DNA from: Streptomyces stelliscabiei | GTDB taxonomy: Bacteria > Actinomycetota > Actinomycetes > Streptomycetales > Streptomycetaceae | Assembly: GCF_014873495.1 (NCBI RefSeq) | Contig: NZ_JADBGF010000001.1 | Coordinates: 5,580,001 to 5,644,000 of the forward strand | Direction: 5' to 3' | DNA: 64,000 nucleotides | In this document: positions 50,036 to 58,579 of the stretch, in pieces | Position numbering within the stretch: the stretch's first letter is position 1 | Layout of the letters: each line of letters begins with the position of its first letter | Translations under genes and position numbers: made by a program | The notes under the pieces: generated by a model | Databases searched by the model: none | What the model was told of the DNA's origin: nothing | Seen by the model: the letters and a program-made list of their open reading frames with translations, nothing else

Positions 50036-51193
50036 GTGAACGCCCGTACCACCCGCAATACCCCCGGCACTCGTATACGTCGTCGCACCACCGCTCTGCG
50101 CCGCACCGCCACCGCCCTCGCCGCGTCTGCCGCGGCCGTCTCCCTCGCCGCCTGCGGGGTCGTGGACGTCGGGGACAGCGCGGAGGCGAGTCCCACGAAG
50201 GGCGACGACATCACGGTGGGCGTGCTGTTCCCCGACAAGGACACCAAGCGGTACGAGCAGTTCGACTACCCCAACATCAAGAAGAAGATCGCCGAGCTCA
50301 CCGACAACAAGGGCATCACCAAGTACGCCAACGCGGAGAAGGACCCGGAGACCCAGAGCGGCCAGCTGGAACAGATGGTGAAGGACAAGGTCGACATCAT
50401 CATCGTCGACGCCGTGGACGCCAAGACCATCGCTCCCGCCGTACAGAAGGCCGACGACGCAGGCATCCCCGTCATCGCCTACGACCGCCTGGCCGAGGGC
50501 CCGATCGACGGCTATGTCTCCTTCGACAACGAGCTCGTCGGGCAGGTGCAGGGCCGCTCGCTGGTGGAGGACCTGGGCGACAGCGCCGCCAACAAGATCG
50601 TCATGATGAACGGGTCCCCCACCGACCCGAACGCCGCCATGTTCAAGGAGGGCGCGCTCTCCGAGCTCCAGGACAAGGTGACGATCGCCGAGACCTTCGA
50701 CACCAAGGACTGGGACCCGGTCGTCGCGAAGGCGAACATGGAGAAGGCCGTCGCCAAGCTGGGCGTCGACAACATCGACGCCGTCTACGCGGCGAACGAC
50801 GGAATCGCCGGTGCCGTCATCGACGTGCTGAAGACCGCCGGTGTCACCAAGGTGCCGCCGGTCACCGGGCAGGACGCCGACCTGGACGCCGTGCAGCGGA
50901 TCCTCACGGGCGACCAGTACATGACCGTGTACAAGTCGTTCCCGACACAGGCCGCCGCAGCCGCCGAGATGGCCGTCGCCAAGGTCCAGGGCCGCTCCAT
51001 CGAGTTCGACGCCCTCGCCAAGGACAGCGTCGACTCCCCGACCACCAAGAAGATCCCGGCCCAGCTGGTGCCCCCGGTCGCGCTGACCAAGTCGAACATC
51101 AAGGACACGGTCGTCGCCGACGGCATCTACACGGTCAAGCAGATCTGCACGTCGGCCTTCAAGGCCAAGTGTGACGCGGTCGGCCTGAAGTAG
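50036..51193 (+). CDS. Sugar-binding lipoprotein (XylF/ChvE-like)
   Basis: A 385-residue substrate-binding protein. The Arg/Thr-rich N-terminus leads to a lipobox (SLAAC, Cys near residue 38), so it is lipid-anchored outside the membrane. The mature part is a type I periplasmic-binding fold: VGVLFPDKDTKRYEQFD, VDIIIVDAVDAKTIAPAV, IPVIAYDRLAEG and VSFDNELVGQVQGR, all typical of xylose/ribose-binding proteins of CUT2 ABC importers. The GTG at 50036 follows GGAAGG. No permease or ATPase follows within the window, so it is either an orphan or serves genes elsewhere. Substrate specificity is not determined. Confidence 0.88.
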   Translation: MNARTTRNTPGTRIRRRTTALRRTATALAASAAAVSLAACGVVDVGDSAEASPTKGDDITVGVLFPDKDTKRYEQFDYPNIKKKIAELTDNKGITKYANAEKDPETQSGQLEQMVKDKVDIIIVDAVDAKTIAPAVQKADDAGIPVIAYDRLAEGPIDGYVSFDNELVGQVQGRSLVEDLGDSAANKIVMMNGSPTDPNAAMFKEGALSELQDKVTIAETFDTKDWDPVVAKANMEKAVAKLGVDNIDAVYAANDGIAGAVIDVLKTAGVTKVPPVTGQDADLDAVQRILTGDQYMTVYKSFPTQAAAAAEMAVAKVQGRSIEFDALAKDSVDSPTTKKIPAQLVPPVALTKSNIKDTVVADGIYTVKQICTSAFKAKCDAVGLK

Positions 51194-51215
51194 CCGCCGA
51201 CCGTCCCCGTCCTCC

Positions 51216-51270
51216 GGCCCGGCAGGGTCGCCGCCGCCCGTGCTTCGGCCGGCGGTGCTCCTGCCGGGCC
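51216..51270 (+). terminator. Long hairpin after the sugar-binding gene
   Basis: GGCCCGGCAG (51216-51225) pairs with CTGCCGGGCC (51261-51270), with an inner CCGCCG/CGGCGG stem, ending 77 bases after the stop and followed by GTGGCTTTT. A two-step GC stem with a short T run fits a terminator. Confidence 0.65.
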
Positions 51271-51887
51271 GTGGCTTTTCCGGCCTTTTCCCGGGGCCGC
51301 CCCTCGCCGGTCGTGCGGTTCTTCCTGGTCCAGGGTGACAGCTTGTCATGTCGTGATCACGGGGGGCGACTGTCGCATGCCTCAGGGCAGTGGGGACACC
51401 TGCACGTCGGGTGCGCGCATCGCCGCCGCGCGACGCACGGGACGTATGGAATACGCGGGTTGCGCGGGTTGCGCGGGTTACGTGGGTTACGTGGGTTACG
51501 CGGGATATGTGGAACGGGCGAGATCGGTGCCCGCCGCCGCGCTGCCCACCACGACGCGGTCGCCATTCCGGCCTACCGCGACGCGGTCGCCACTCCGGCC
51601 CGTGCGGCCCACCGGCCCCGGCGCCGCCCGGCGGACGGCCCTCCTCGGCCCCACGCGCGTACCCGCCCCCTGATCCGGCGCGCCCCCATCTCCCCTATAC
51701 CGAGCACCTACCGGCAGGACGAGGGCGAGGCCGGCTGCGTCCTGACGGACTACGCGCGCGAGGAGCCGGGAGAGGACTACTGGGTCAGTACCAGGCACCC
51801 ACCAGGCCACCACCGGCGACTGCTGGGCTGTCACCGGGCCGGTACTCCGTCGGGACAGCCCCGCAGGCCCGCAGGCCCGCCGACCCC
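51271..51887. other. Gene-poor stretch with a 9-bp minisatellite
   Basis: About 620 bases without a credible gene; long frames are low-complexity. It contains the tandem repeat at 51454-51507. Confidence 0.5.
51454..51507. repeat. Six tandem 9-bp units
   Basis: Units of the CGCGGGTTG/CGTGGGTTA type repeat six times without gaps, with small changes between units. The array is probably variable in number; it does not lie in a recognised gene. Confidence 0.8.
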
Positions 51888-52766
51888 TCATGCCACCCGC
51901 GTGAACTCGATCGTCACCTCCGGCGGCCCCCCGGCCACCCCCCGGTAGATGCCCTTGTGCGGGGTCACGTCGTCGTAGTCGCGGCCGCGGCCGACGACGA
52001 CGTGGGACTCGTCGGCGGGGACGCGGTTGGTGGGGTCGTAGCCGGTCCAGTCCCCCGCCCAGTACTCGATCCAGGCGTGGCTCTGGCCGGCGACGGGCCG
52101 GTGGAGTTCGGCCTCGCGTTCGGGGTGGAGGTAGCCGGAGACATAGCGGGCGGGCAGGCCGAGGGCGCGGAGCATGCCGAGGGTGAGGTGGGCGATGTCC
52201 TGGCAGACGCCGGCCCCCTGCTCCCACGCCTCGGCCGCGCTGGTGTGCACCCCGGTCGCGCCCGGCACGTACGCGACGTGGTCGGCGACCATCGACGACA
52301 CCGCCGTCGCCGTCCCGTGCACGTCGAGGCCGGCGGACGCCTCCCGCGCCCGGTCCAGCAGTCCGGCCGGGAGCGTCGTACGGCCGGTCGCGGCCAGGTA
52401 CTCCAGCAGGCGGGAGCCGGCGGTCGCCCGGTGGACCTCGGCCCAGCCGGGCGCGTCCGGCACCGGCTCCGGCGGGGCCGTCTCCACCAGGCTGGTCGCG
52501 GTGATCGTCAGGTCGGAGTGGGGCTCGATGAGGTCGAAGCCGGTGACCTGGGTGCCCCAGTAGTCCCAGTACGACCAGGTCGGCGTCGAGGGGTTCACCA
52601 GCACCCGGGCGTCCAGGGTGGTCTGGCCCGGCAGCGTCAGCGGGGTCATGCGGACCTCGTTGTGGGAGGAGGCCGCGGGCTGCGCGTACGCGACGCGGGT
52701 GATGTGCCGGATGCGCAGGCGCCGGGTCGCCCGTACAGCCGATCCAGGCAGGTCCATCGTGCTCAC
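51888..52766 (-). CDS. Transglutaminase-like protein
   Basis: A 292-residue protein. The N-terminal beta domain (TRRLRIRHITRVAYAQPAASSHNEVRM) is typical of the transglutaminase-like proteins of COG1305. The catalytic core holds the Cys in GAGVCQDIAHLTLGMLRALG, the His in QSHAWIEYWAG and the Asp in GYDPTNRV, all three present. Homologues may hydrolyse or ligate peptide amides. The GTG at 52766 overlaps the upstream alpha-E gene (GTGA). Third member of the coupled operon. Confidence 0.9.
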   Translation of the reverse strand: MSTMDLPGSAVRATRRLRIRHITRVAYAQPAASSHNEVRMTPLTLPGQTTLDARVLVNPSTPTWSYWDYWGTQVTGFDLIEPHSDLTITATSLVETAPPEPVPDAPGWAEVHRATAGSRLLEYLAATGRTTLPAGLLDRAREASAGLDVHGTATAVSSMVADHVAYVPGATGVHTSAAEAWEQGAGVCQDIAHLTLGMLRALGLPARYVSGYLHPEREAELHRPVAGQSHAWIEYWAGDWTGYDPTNRVPADESHVVVGRGRDYDDVTPHKGIYRGVAGGPPEVTIEFTRVA

Positions 52767-53698
52767 GCGCCTTCCTGGGCCCACTCGACGGGGCCCTGGT
52801 ACGGGAAGAACTTCTCGGCCACCGCCTCCGCCGAGGCCATGCACGCCTGCTGCAGATCCCGCAGCAGCGTCGGCAGGCCGGCCTCCAGGGACTCGGAGTC
52901 GAGGTATTCGAGGTGGGTGCGCAGGGCGCCGATCGGACGGCGGGCCGGGTCCTGACGGGGACGGCCGAGCGCGGCCAGGCACTCCTCCGCCGTGGTCAGC
53001 GCGTGCAGCGCCGAGCGCGGGAAGTCCCGGTCGAGCAGCAGGAACTCGGCGACCTTGGGGCTGTCGCCGAAGCCGCCGTGCACACGCGCGTACGCCTCGT
53101 CGGCGCCGCTCGCGCTCAGCAGTGTCGGCCAGTCCGGCGCGTGCGCCGCGTCCAGCACCCGCACCGACAGCAGCCGTACGGTCATGTCCACCCGCTCCAG
53201 GCTGCGGCCCAGCACCACGAAACGCCAGCTGTCGTCCCGGCTCATCGTGGAGTCGGCGAGCCCGAAGAAGAGGGCCGCGCGCCGTCGTACCAGCTCCAGA
53301 TAGGCGTACGGGCCGCCCGTGCGGCGCGCGGCCGTCCGCTGGTCGGCGAGGGCGTGCCAGGTGGAGTTGAGGCACTCCCACATCTCGGAGGAGACGGCCT
53401 CGCGGGCACTGCGGGCGTTGAGCCGCGCGGCCCCGAGCGCGCCCTCGATGGAGCCCGTCGAGCCGGCGTCGAAGGCCAGCCGGTCCAGTACCTGCTGCAT
53501 GTCGCAGTGCAGCTCGGGCGCGTCGACGCCGAGGATCGCGTACAGCGAGCGGCAGGCCGCGTCCTCGTCGCGCCAGGGGTCCTCGAGGAGGCGGTGGAGG
53601 TAGGCGTCGAGGATGCGGCCCGTCGCGTCGGCCCGTTCCACGTACCGTCCCGTCCAGGTCAGGGCCTCGGCTATCCGGGAGAGGATCACGTCGTTCAC
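52763..53698 (-). CDS. Alpha-E domain protein (DUF403)
   Basis: A 311-residue all-helical protein of the Alpha-E family, recognised by ILSRIAEALTWTGRYVERAD at the N-terminus and ISSEMWECLN/DSWRFVVLGRSLERVDM-like helices. Its role is unknown; it always accompanies the ATP-grasp and transglutaminase-like proteins, consistent with a subunit in peptide-bond chemistry. The GTG at 53698 overlaps the ATP-grasp stop (GTGA). Confidence 0.9.
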   Translation of the reverse strand: MNDVILSRIAEALTWTGRYVERADATGRILDAYLHRLLEDPWRDEDAACRSLYAILGVDAPELHCDMQQVLDRLAFDAGSTGSIEGALGAARLNARSAREAVSSEMWECLNSTWHALADQRTAARRTGGPYAYLELVRRRAALFFGLADSTMSRDDSWRFVVLGRSLERVDMTVRLLSVRVLDAAHAPDWPTLLSASGADEAYARVHGGFGDSPKVAEFLLLDRDFPRSALHALTTAEECLAALGRPRQDPARRPIGALRTHLEYLDSESLEAGLPTLLRDLQQACMASAEAVAEKFFPYQGPVEWAQEGA

Positions 53699-55245
53699 TG
53701 CTGCTGCGCCCCTTCCTGCACGAGGGTGCGGGTGCCGTCGGGGCCGAGCTGGCGCGGCGCCTTCTGCGGCAGCGGACCCGGTCCGCCGGTCTCCTCGACG
53801 TGCTGCTCGGCCGGCCCCTCGGCGAGCACCCAGGTGTCCTTGGAGCCGCCGCCCTGGCTGGAGTTGACGATGAGGTTGCCCTCCTGGAGGGCGACGCGCG
53901 TCAGCCCGCCGGGCAGGACCCACACGTCGCTCCCGTCGTTCACGGCGAAGGGCCGCAGGTCGATGTGGCGCGGGGCCATGCGCTCGCCGGCGAGGGTGGG
54001 GGAGGTGGACAGCGCCACCGGCCGCTGCGCGATCCAGCCGCGCGGATCGGCCCGCACGGCCTCCCGGGTGCGCTCCAGCGTCTCCCGGTCGGCCTTCGGA
54101 CCGATGACGATGCCCTGCCCGCCCGCGCCGTCGACCGGCTTGATCACCAGCTGGTCGATCTGGTCGAGGACGGCCTCCAGCTGCCCGGGTTCGTCCGGCC
54201 GGAAGGACTCCACGTTCGGGAGGACGGGTTCCTCTCGGAGGTAGTAGCGGATGAGGTCGGGGACGTAGGTGTAGAGGAGCTTGTCGTCCGCGATGCCGTT
54301 GCCCACCGCGTTCGCGAGGGTGACGTTCCCCGCCATCGCCGCGCCCATGATCCCCGGGCAGCCGATCACCGAGTCGGGCCGGAAGTGGAGGGGATCGAGG
54401 AAGTCGTCGTCGAGCCGCCGGTATACGACATGGACGGGCATCTCCCCGCGAGTCGTCCGCATCCACACACGGTTCCCCCGGCAGACGAGATCGTGCCCCT
54501 CCACCAACTGCACGCCCATCAGCCGGGCCAGCAGGGCGTGTTCGAAGTAGGCGGCGTTGCTGGGGCCGGGGGTGAGGACGACGACCCGCGGGTCCCCGAT
54601 GCCGCCGGGCGCGGCGGCCCGCAGCGCGGCGAGCAGTCGCTGCGCGTAGCCGTCGACGGGCACGACGTGCTGCTCGGCGAAGAGGGACGGGAACACCCGG
54701 GTCATCGCGCGCCGGTTCTCGATGACGTACGACACCCCGGACGGCACCCGGACGTTGTCCTCCAGCACCCGGAAGTCACCCGCCTCGTCCCGTACGAGGT
54801 CGATGCCGGCGACATGGATACGGACCCCGCCCGGCGGCTCCACGCCGTGCGCGGCCCGGTGGAAGTGCGGCGAGTTGAGGAGCAGCCGCCAGGGCACGAC
54901 TCCGTCCTCGAAGGCCCGGCACGGCCCGTACGCGTCCGCGAGGTAGGCCTCCAACGCCCGTACGCGCTGCGCCACTCCGCGCTGGACGAGGTCCCACTCC
55001 AGGGCGTCCAGGATGCGCGGCACCAGGTCCAGCGGCCAGGGTCTCTCCTCGCCGGCGAACGCGTACGTCACGCCCCGGTCGGTGAACGCGCGGGCCATCT
55101 GGTCCGCCCTGAACCGCAGTTCGCCCGGATCGATGGGCCGGAGCGCCGCCAGCACCGGCTCATAGGCGGTCCTGACCTCACCCGGCCGCTCAAACATCTC
55201 GTCCCACGCGTCGGCCAACGCGTAGGCGTCAAATATGTCCGCCAT
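53695..55245 (-). CDS. Circularly permuted ATP-grasp protein
   Basis: A 516-residue protein of the permuted ATP-grasp family (DUF404/DUF407). Motifs include MADIFDAYALADAWDEMF at the start, DNVRVPSGVSYVIENR, VIKPVDGAGGQGIVIG and IAQRPVALSTSPTL. ATP-grasp enzymes ligate carboxylates to amines using ATP; members of this set are predicted peptide ligases. It is the first gene of the three-gene operon (ATP-grasp, Alpha-E, transglutaminase-like), each overlapping the next by four bases. The ATG at 55245 is in the family position. Confidence 0.92.
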   Translation of the reverse strand: MADIFDAYALADAWDEMFERPGEVRTAYEPVLAALRPIDPGELRFRADQMARAFTDRGVTYAFAGEERPWPLDLVPRILDALEWDLVQRGVAQRVRALEAYLADAYGPCRAFEDGVVPWRLLLNSPHFHRAAHGVEPPGGVRIHVAGIDLVRDEAGDFRVLEDNVRVPSGVSYVIENRRAMTRVFPSLFAEQHVVPVDGYAQRLLAALRAAAPGGIGDPRVVVLTPGPSNAAYFEHALLARLMGVQLVEGHDLVCRGNRVWMRTTRGEMPVHVVYRRLDDDFLDPLHFRPDSVIGCPGIMGAAMAGNVTLANAVGNGIADDKLLYTYVPDLIRYYLREEPVLPNVESFRPDEPGQLEAVLDQIDQLVIKPVDGAGGQGIVIGPKADRETLERTREAVRADPRGWIAQRPVALSTSPTLAGERMAPRHIDLRPFAVNDGSDVWVLPGGLTRVALQEGNLIVNSSQGGGSKDTWVLAEGPAEQHVEETGGPGPLPQKAPRQLGPDGTRTLVQEGAQQQ

Positions 55246-55675
55246 GGCCCGACGGTAAGCGCGCTCCGTAACACCCCGGTCACCGGTGCGTTTCCGCCGG
55301 CTTGCGGCGACGATCGCGACCTGCGGAAACGGAGGGTTTGACGTACGGCCGGGCGGGGCAGCCGGGGTTCTGCGATCCGGGAGCACGCGCCCGGCTCCTG
55401 CCCGGTGTCGGACGGCGTCCGGGCGACGTCACGCCTTGCCGTGCCCGCCTTGTCATGCCCGCCCGGAACGTGGCCTCGGGCGCGTGCACACCCCTCCCGT
55501 CCGCCCCGTCCGCACGAATTTCAGCTTGTTGCAGGGCGCACTGCCTGAGGGGTGGAGATAGTCGGACGCAAGAGCTGTTATCGGGACGTAGGCGTGGCGG
55601 AGCCGTGTTGCGGTGCCCGTGCGGGCCGCGCATAGTTGCGCTGCGAACAGGTCGGAACCGGGGGTGAAGTGGGTG
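55246..55675. other. Intergenic region between the ATP-grasp operon and a LuxR gene
   Basis: A 430-base divergent gap that must hold both promoters. No gene, strong palindrome or repeat was recognised. Confidence 0.4.
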
Positions 55676-56737
55676 ATGGCCGGGCACGCGACCGAGGAGC
55701 ATCCGCACGGGGCCGACCGGCTCTGCGCGGCCGGGGACCGCGTGTACTCCCGAGCCGTACGCCGGGGCCGCGTCCCGCGCGAGGACGCCGACGCCGTCCC
55801 CTGCCTCCTCGAACTCGCCCTGCTGCACCCCGACCCCGACGACATGGGCTGGCTGGTGCCCACCTCTCCGCAGGAGGTCATGACCCGGCTGCTGCGCGGC
55901 GTCCACGCCGAGGTCAGCGCGAGCCAGGCCCGGATGGGCGCGGCGGTCGACGCCGTCGAGTGGTACGCGGGCCTCGGCAGTTCGCGGGCGCGGTCGTCGG
56001 CGGAGAGTACGGCGATCCGGGTGCTCGACGGGCTGGCCCGGATCCGGGCGGCGATCGACGAGGCCACCGACCGCTGCACCGTCGAGGTGCTGACCGTGCA
56101 GCCGGGCGGCATCCGGCGCGAGGACGAGCTGCGCGAGGGGCTGCACCGGGCGCTGGCGATGTGCCGCCGTGGGGTGCGGATGCGGGACCTGTACACCCAT
56201 GTGGCCCGGCACGGGCAGGGCCTGCACAACTACATGGAGCTGATGGGGGAGTCGGCGGAGGCCCGCACCCTGGACGAGGTCGTGGAACGCCTCATCGTCT
56301 TCGACCGCACGGTGGCCTTCATCCCCGCCAACACCGACCGCACCATGGCCCTGGAGATCCGCCACCCCGCGCTGGTCGAGTACCTGGTCACGGTCTTCGA
56401 ACGTCTCTGGCGCCTAGGGGTCCCGCTGGCCGCGTCGCTCCCCTCCACCGGTGTCGCGGGCATCACGCACCGGGAGCGGTCCATCGCGGCGCTGCTGGCG
56501 GAGGGTCACCAGGACGCGGTGGTCGCCGAGCGGCTGGGCATCAGCGTCCGCACCTGCCGGGCCCACATCGCCCGCCTCTCCGAACGCCTCGGCGCGGCCA
56601 GCCGCACCCAACTGGGCGTCCGCATAGCCGAGGCCGGCCTCGACGGTCCGCCCCGCTCGACCCCACCGGACGACCTGCCTGCCCCCGCTGCCGCCGAGTC
56701 GGACACGACTCCTACAGCTCCGTGCCCTCCTGCTTGA
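55676..56737 (+). CDS. LuxR-type regulator with TrmB-like N-terminus (paralogue A)
   Basis: A 353-residue regulator. The N-terminal 260 residues have a TrmB/PLD-like layout (RVYSRAVRRGRVPRED, CTVEVLTVQPGG, ARTLDEVVERLIVFDRTVAFIPAN). The C-terminal 65 residues form a LuxR-type helix-turn-helix (HRERSIAALLAEGHQDAVVAERLGISVRTCRAHIARLSERLG). A Pro/Ala tail follows. It is convergent with paralogue B and overlaps its end by 26 bases. Start: ATG 55676, with a GTG one codon earlier. It probably senses a signal and controls local genes. Confidence 0.8.
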   Translation: MAGHATEEHPHGADRLCAAGDRVYSRAVRRGRVPREDADAVPCLLELALLHPDPDDMGWLVPTSPQEVMTRLLRGVHAEVSASQARMGAAVDAVEWYAGLGSSRARSSAESTAIRVLDGLARIRAAIDEATDRCTVEVLTVQPGGIRREDELREGLHRALAMCRRGVRMRDLYTHVARHGQGLHNYMELMGESAEARTLDEVVERLIVFDRTVAFIPANTDRTMALEIRHPALVEYLVTVFERLWRLGVPLAASLPSTGVAGITHRERSIAALLAEGHQDAVVAERLGISVRTCRAHIARLSERLGAASRTQLGVRIAEAGLDGPPRSTPPDDLPAPAAAESDTTPTAPCPPA

Positions 56738-57704
56738 GGATGCCGGACTCCGCGATGCGGTAGCCCAGCTGTGCCCGGCTCCCACTGCCCAGCGCCGTCG
56801 CCAGCTTGGCGATGTGGGCGCGGCAGGTGCGGACGTTCATGCCGAGGCGGCGGGCGATGGCCTCGTCCACGTGGCCCTCGACGAGCAGCTTGGCGATGGA
56901 GTGCTGGATGTCCGTGATGCCGTCGGGTGCCGTCTCGTAGGGTGCGCCGGCGTTCAGTGGGACGGAGCGGCCCCACATGAACTCGAAGACCTTGATCAGA
57001 TAGCGGACGAGACCGGGGTGGCGCAGCTCCAGGGCGACCTGCCGGTCGTCCCGGGTGGGGATGAAGGCGACGGTCTCGTCGCAGATGATGAGCCGCTCGA
57101 CGAGTTCGTCGATGGTGCGGTACTCCACCTTGTCGTTGACGAACTGGTCGACATAGGCCTGCGTCTCGGGGCTGTACCGGGCCGTGTGCTGGTAGAGGGT
57201 CCGGATCCGCACGCCTCGATCCGTCAGGGCTCTGTCGCGTTCCAGACCTTGCTTGAGGATGTGTTCGAGGCGGCGACCGCTCGGTTGCACCGTGAGCATT
57301 TCGACCCGGCATTGGACCGTGGCCAGGTCGAGCGCCGCGTTGATGCGGTCGAGGCCCTCCAACACCGTGATGGCGTGGGTGGCGGCGGTCGCCTGGGCAC
57401 TCATGGCCATGAACGGCTCGAATGCGTCGGCCAACTGGATGGAGAGCCGTCTGCGGTCGGTGATCTCCTGCTCGATGGGGTTGAGTCGTTGAGCCAGTGC
57501 GACCGAGGGTGGAACGGGACGTAGCCAGTTCACGTCGTCAATGTCGGGGTGCAGCAGACCGAATTCCATCAGGCAGGGGGCGGCTTCGACATCGGCGCGC
57601 GCAATGCGGCCTGTGCGCAAGGCGGTGGAGTAGACACGGCTGCCCTCCTCGCACAATTCGGTCACCGCATGGGGATGTGTCGCGTTAGTCCTATTTATCA
57701 CCAA
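56712..57704 (-). CDS. LuxR-type regulator (paralogue B)
   Basis: A 330-residue paralogue of the gene at 55676 with the same domains: RVYSTALRTGRIARAD, CRVEMLTVQPSG, YRTIDELVERLIICDETVAFIPTRDD, and a C-terminal LuxR-type helix-turn-helix (SIAKLLVEGHVDEAIARRLGMNVRTCRAHIAKL). It is divergent from the secreted-peptide gene at 57818, with a 113-base gap carrying a small inverted repeat, so it is the likely regulator of that peptide. The ATG at 57704 is chosen as the longest start with family similarity. Confidence 0.82.
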   Translation of the reverse strand: MVINRTNATHPHAVTELCEEGSRVYSTALRTGRIARADVEAAPCLMEFGLLHPDIDDVNWLRPVPPSVALAQRLNPIEQEITDRRRLSIQLADAFEPFMAMSAQATAATHAITVLEGLDRINAALDLATVQCRVEMLTVQPSGRRLEHILKQGLERDRALTDRGVRIRTLYQHTARYSPETQAYVDQFVNDKVEYRTIDELVERLIICDETVAFIPTRDDRQVALELRHPGLVRYLIKVFEFMWGRSVPLNAGAPYETAPDGITDIQHSIAKLLVEGHVDEAIARRLGMNVRTCRAHIAKLATALGSGSRAQLGYRIAESGILKQEGTEL

Positions 57705-57720
57705 ATCTCCACCCCCCAGG

Positions 57721-57739
57721 GTCCTGAACGTGCAGGAAC
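57721..57739. promoter_or_regulatory. Inverted repeat in the regulator-peptide gap
   Basis: TCCTG-AACGTG-CAGGA in the divergent gap between the LuxR-type gene and the peptide gene. The position suits an operator, but the arms are short and it could be chance. Confidence 0.25.
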
Positions 57740-57817
57740 ATGATGCATCGATTGTGTGGCCATGACGTGCCCGAATGAGTCATCGTCGTACCCGACGGGG
57801 GAAGAGGGGACCTTCAA

Positions 57818-58045
57818 GTGAGGACGAAGCCGATTATGCGTAACAAAATGCTTCGCTCGGTGCTTGTCGCCGCCTTCTCCGCCGTTGTGGCCTTCGGGAC
57901 TCTGAGTGGCCTTGCTGGTGCGAAGGGTGATGACCGGACCGACGGCAGCCGGGGTTCGGTGCACATTTCCGCTGCCGCCAGCGACGAACACGACAGCAGC
58001 TGGGGTGTGACGCCCGCACTGCCGGCCGACAGTAGCTGGGGCTGA
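57818..58045 (+). CDS. Secreted small peptide ending in DSSWG repeats
   Basis: A 75-residue precursor. Residues about 8-36 form a signal peptide (LRSVLVAAFSAVVAFGTL core, cleavage near AGA). The predicted mature part of about 40 residues is acidic and hydrophilic and carries DSSWG at 59-63 and again at the very C-terminus (71-75), joined by VTPALPA. It starts at GTG 57818 or ATG 57836 in frame. The stop is three bases before the Rieske-like gene, so the two are co-translated. The plan fits a secreted signalling or antimicrobial peptide; it is not a recognised family. Confidence 0.65.
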   Translation: MRTKPIMRNKMLRSVLVAAFSAVVAFGTLSGLAGAKGDDRTDGSRGSVHISAAASDEHDSSWGVTPALPADSSWG

Positions 58046-58048
58046 CCG

Positions 58049-58384
58049 ATGACCACTCCTCCCGACGACCGTTCCTTCCGCCGCGAAATGGCCACCGCCT
58101 ACCGCTCCGGTTGGCACTTCATCGACCTGGCCACCGCCATCCCCCACAGCGGTGACTCGTTGATGGTGACCGTGTTCGGCGAACCGGTGGTGGTGACGCG
58201 GGACGAGGACGAGGACATCCGGGCGTACCGGTGTCTGCGGCGACCGCGCGGCGCGCCGCAGCCAGTACGGTGTGCCGTTCGGTACGGGATGGTCTTCGTC
58301 AATCTCGACCAGCGCGACCACCGGCTCGCCGAGCCGGAGACACCGGCCTCCACGGCCGTAACAGCCACCCCCCGCAGTGCCTGA
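58049..58384 (+). CDS. Rieske-like protein lacking iron-sulfur ligands
   Basis: A 111-residue protein with the beta pattern of a Rieske domain from ring-hydroxylating oxygenases: WHFIDLATAIPHSGDSLMV, then FGEPVVVTRDEDEDIRAYRC, then VRYGMVFVNLDQRD. The Cys-His pairs that would hold the 2Fe-2S cluster are missing: the expected C-x-H is CLR, and the C-x-x-H is absent because about 40 residues seem deleted. It therefore cannot bind the cluster and is a pseudo-Rieske domain. It follows the secreted peptide by three bases. It may bind or modify the peptide; role unknown. Confidence 0.6.
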   Translation: MTTPPDDRSFRREMATAYRSGWHFIDLATAIPHSGDSLMVTVFGEPVVVTRDEDEDIRAYRCLRRPRGAPQPVRCAVRYGMVFVNLDQRDHRLAEPETPASTAVTATPRSA

Positions 58385-58428
58385 AGCGATTCCCCCGTCG
58401 TTTCAAATCGCTCAGGCGCTTCCCCCCG

Positions 58429-58469
58429 GCAGCGGCGTCACCGTGACCTGAACACGGTGACGCCGCTGC
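58429..58469 (+). terminator. Perfect 17-bp hairpin after the Rieske-like gene
   Basis: GCAGCGGCGTCACCGTG (58429-58445) and 58453-58469 are exact complements around ACCTGAA. No U tract. Likely ends the peptide operon. Confidence 0.75.
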
Positions 58470-58579
58470 AGGCTTACGGGGACATTTCTGGATGTCCGCC
58501 GGTATCGGAGCAGGCCCGCTCGCTCGTTCATCTGTCCGAAAAAAGGTCAACCGGCAGCGGACGGTGACCGTCGGGGACG

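Noticed and set aside
51454..51507. CRISPR-like array
   Set aside because: Repeats are 9 bases long and contiguous without spacers, and no cas genes are present in the window.
51335..51673. Frames encoding GY(V/A)GY repeats over the 9-bp minisatellite
   Set aside because: The repeat makes every frame look periodic on both strands; there is no start signal and no domain.
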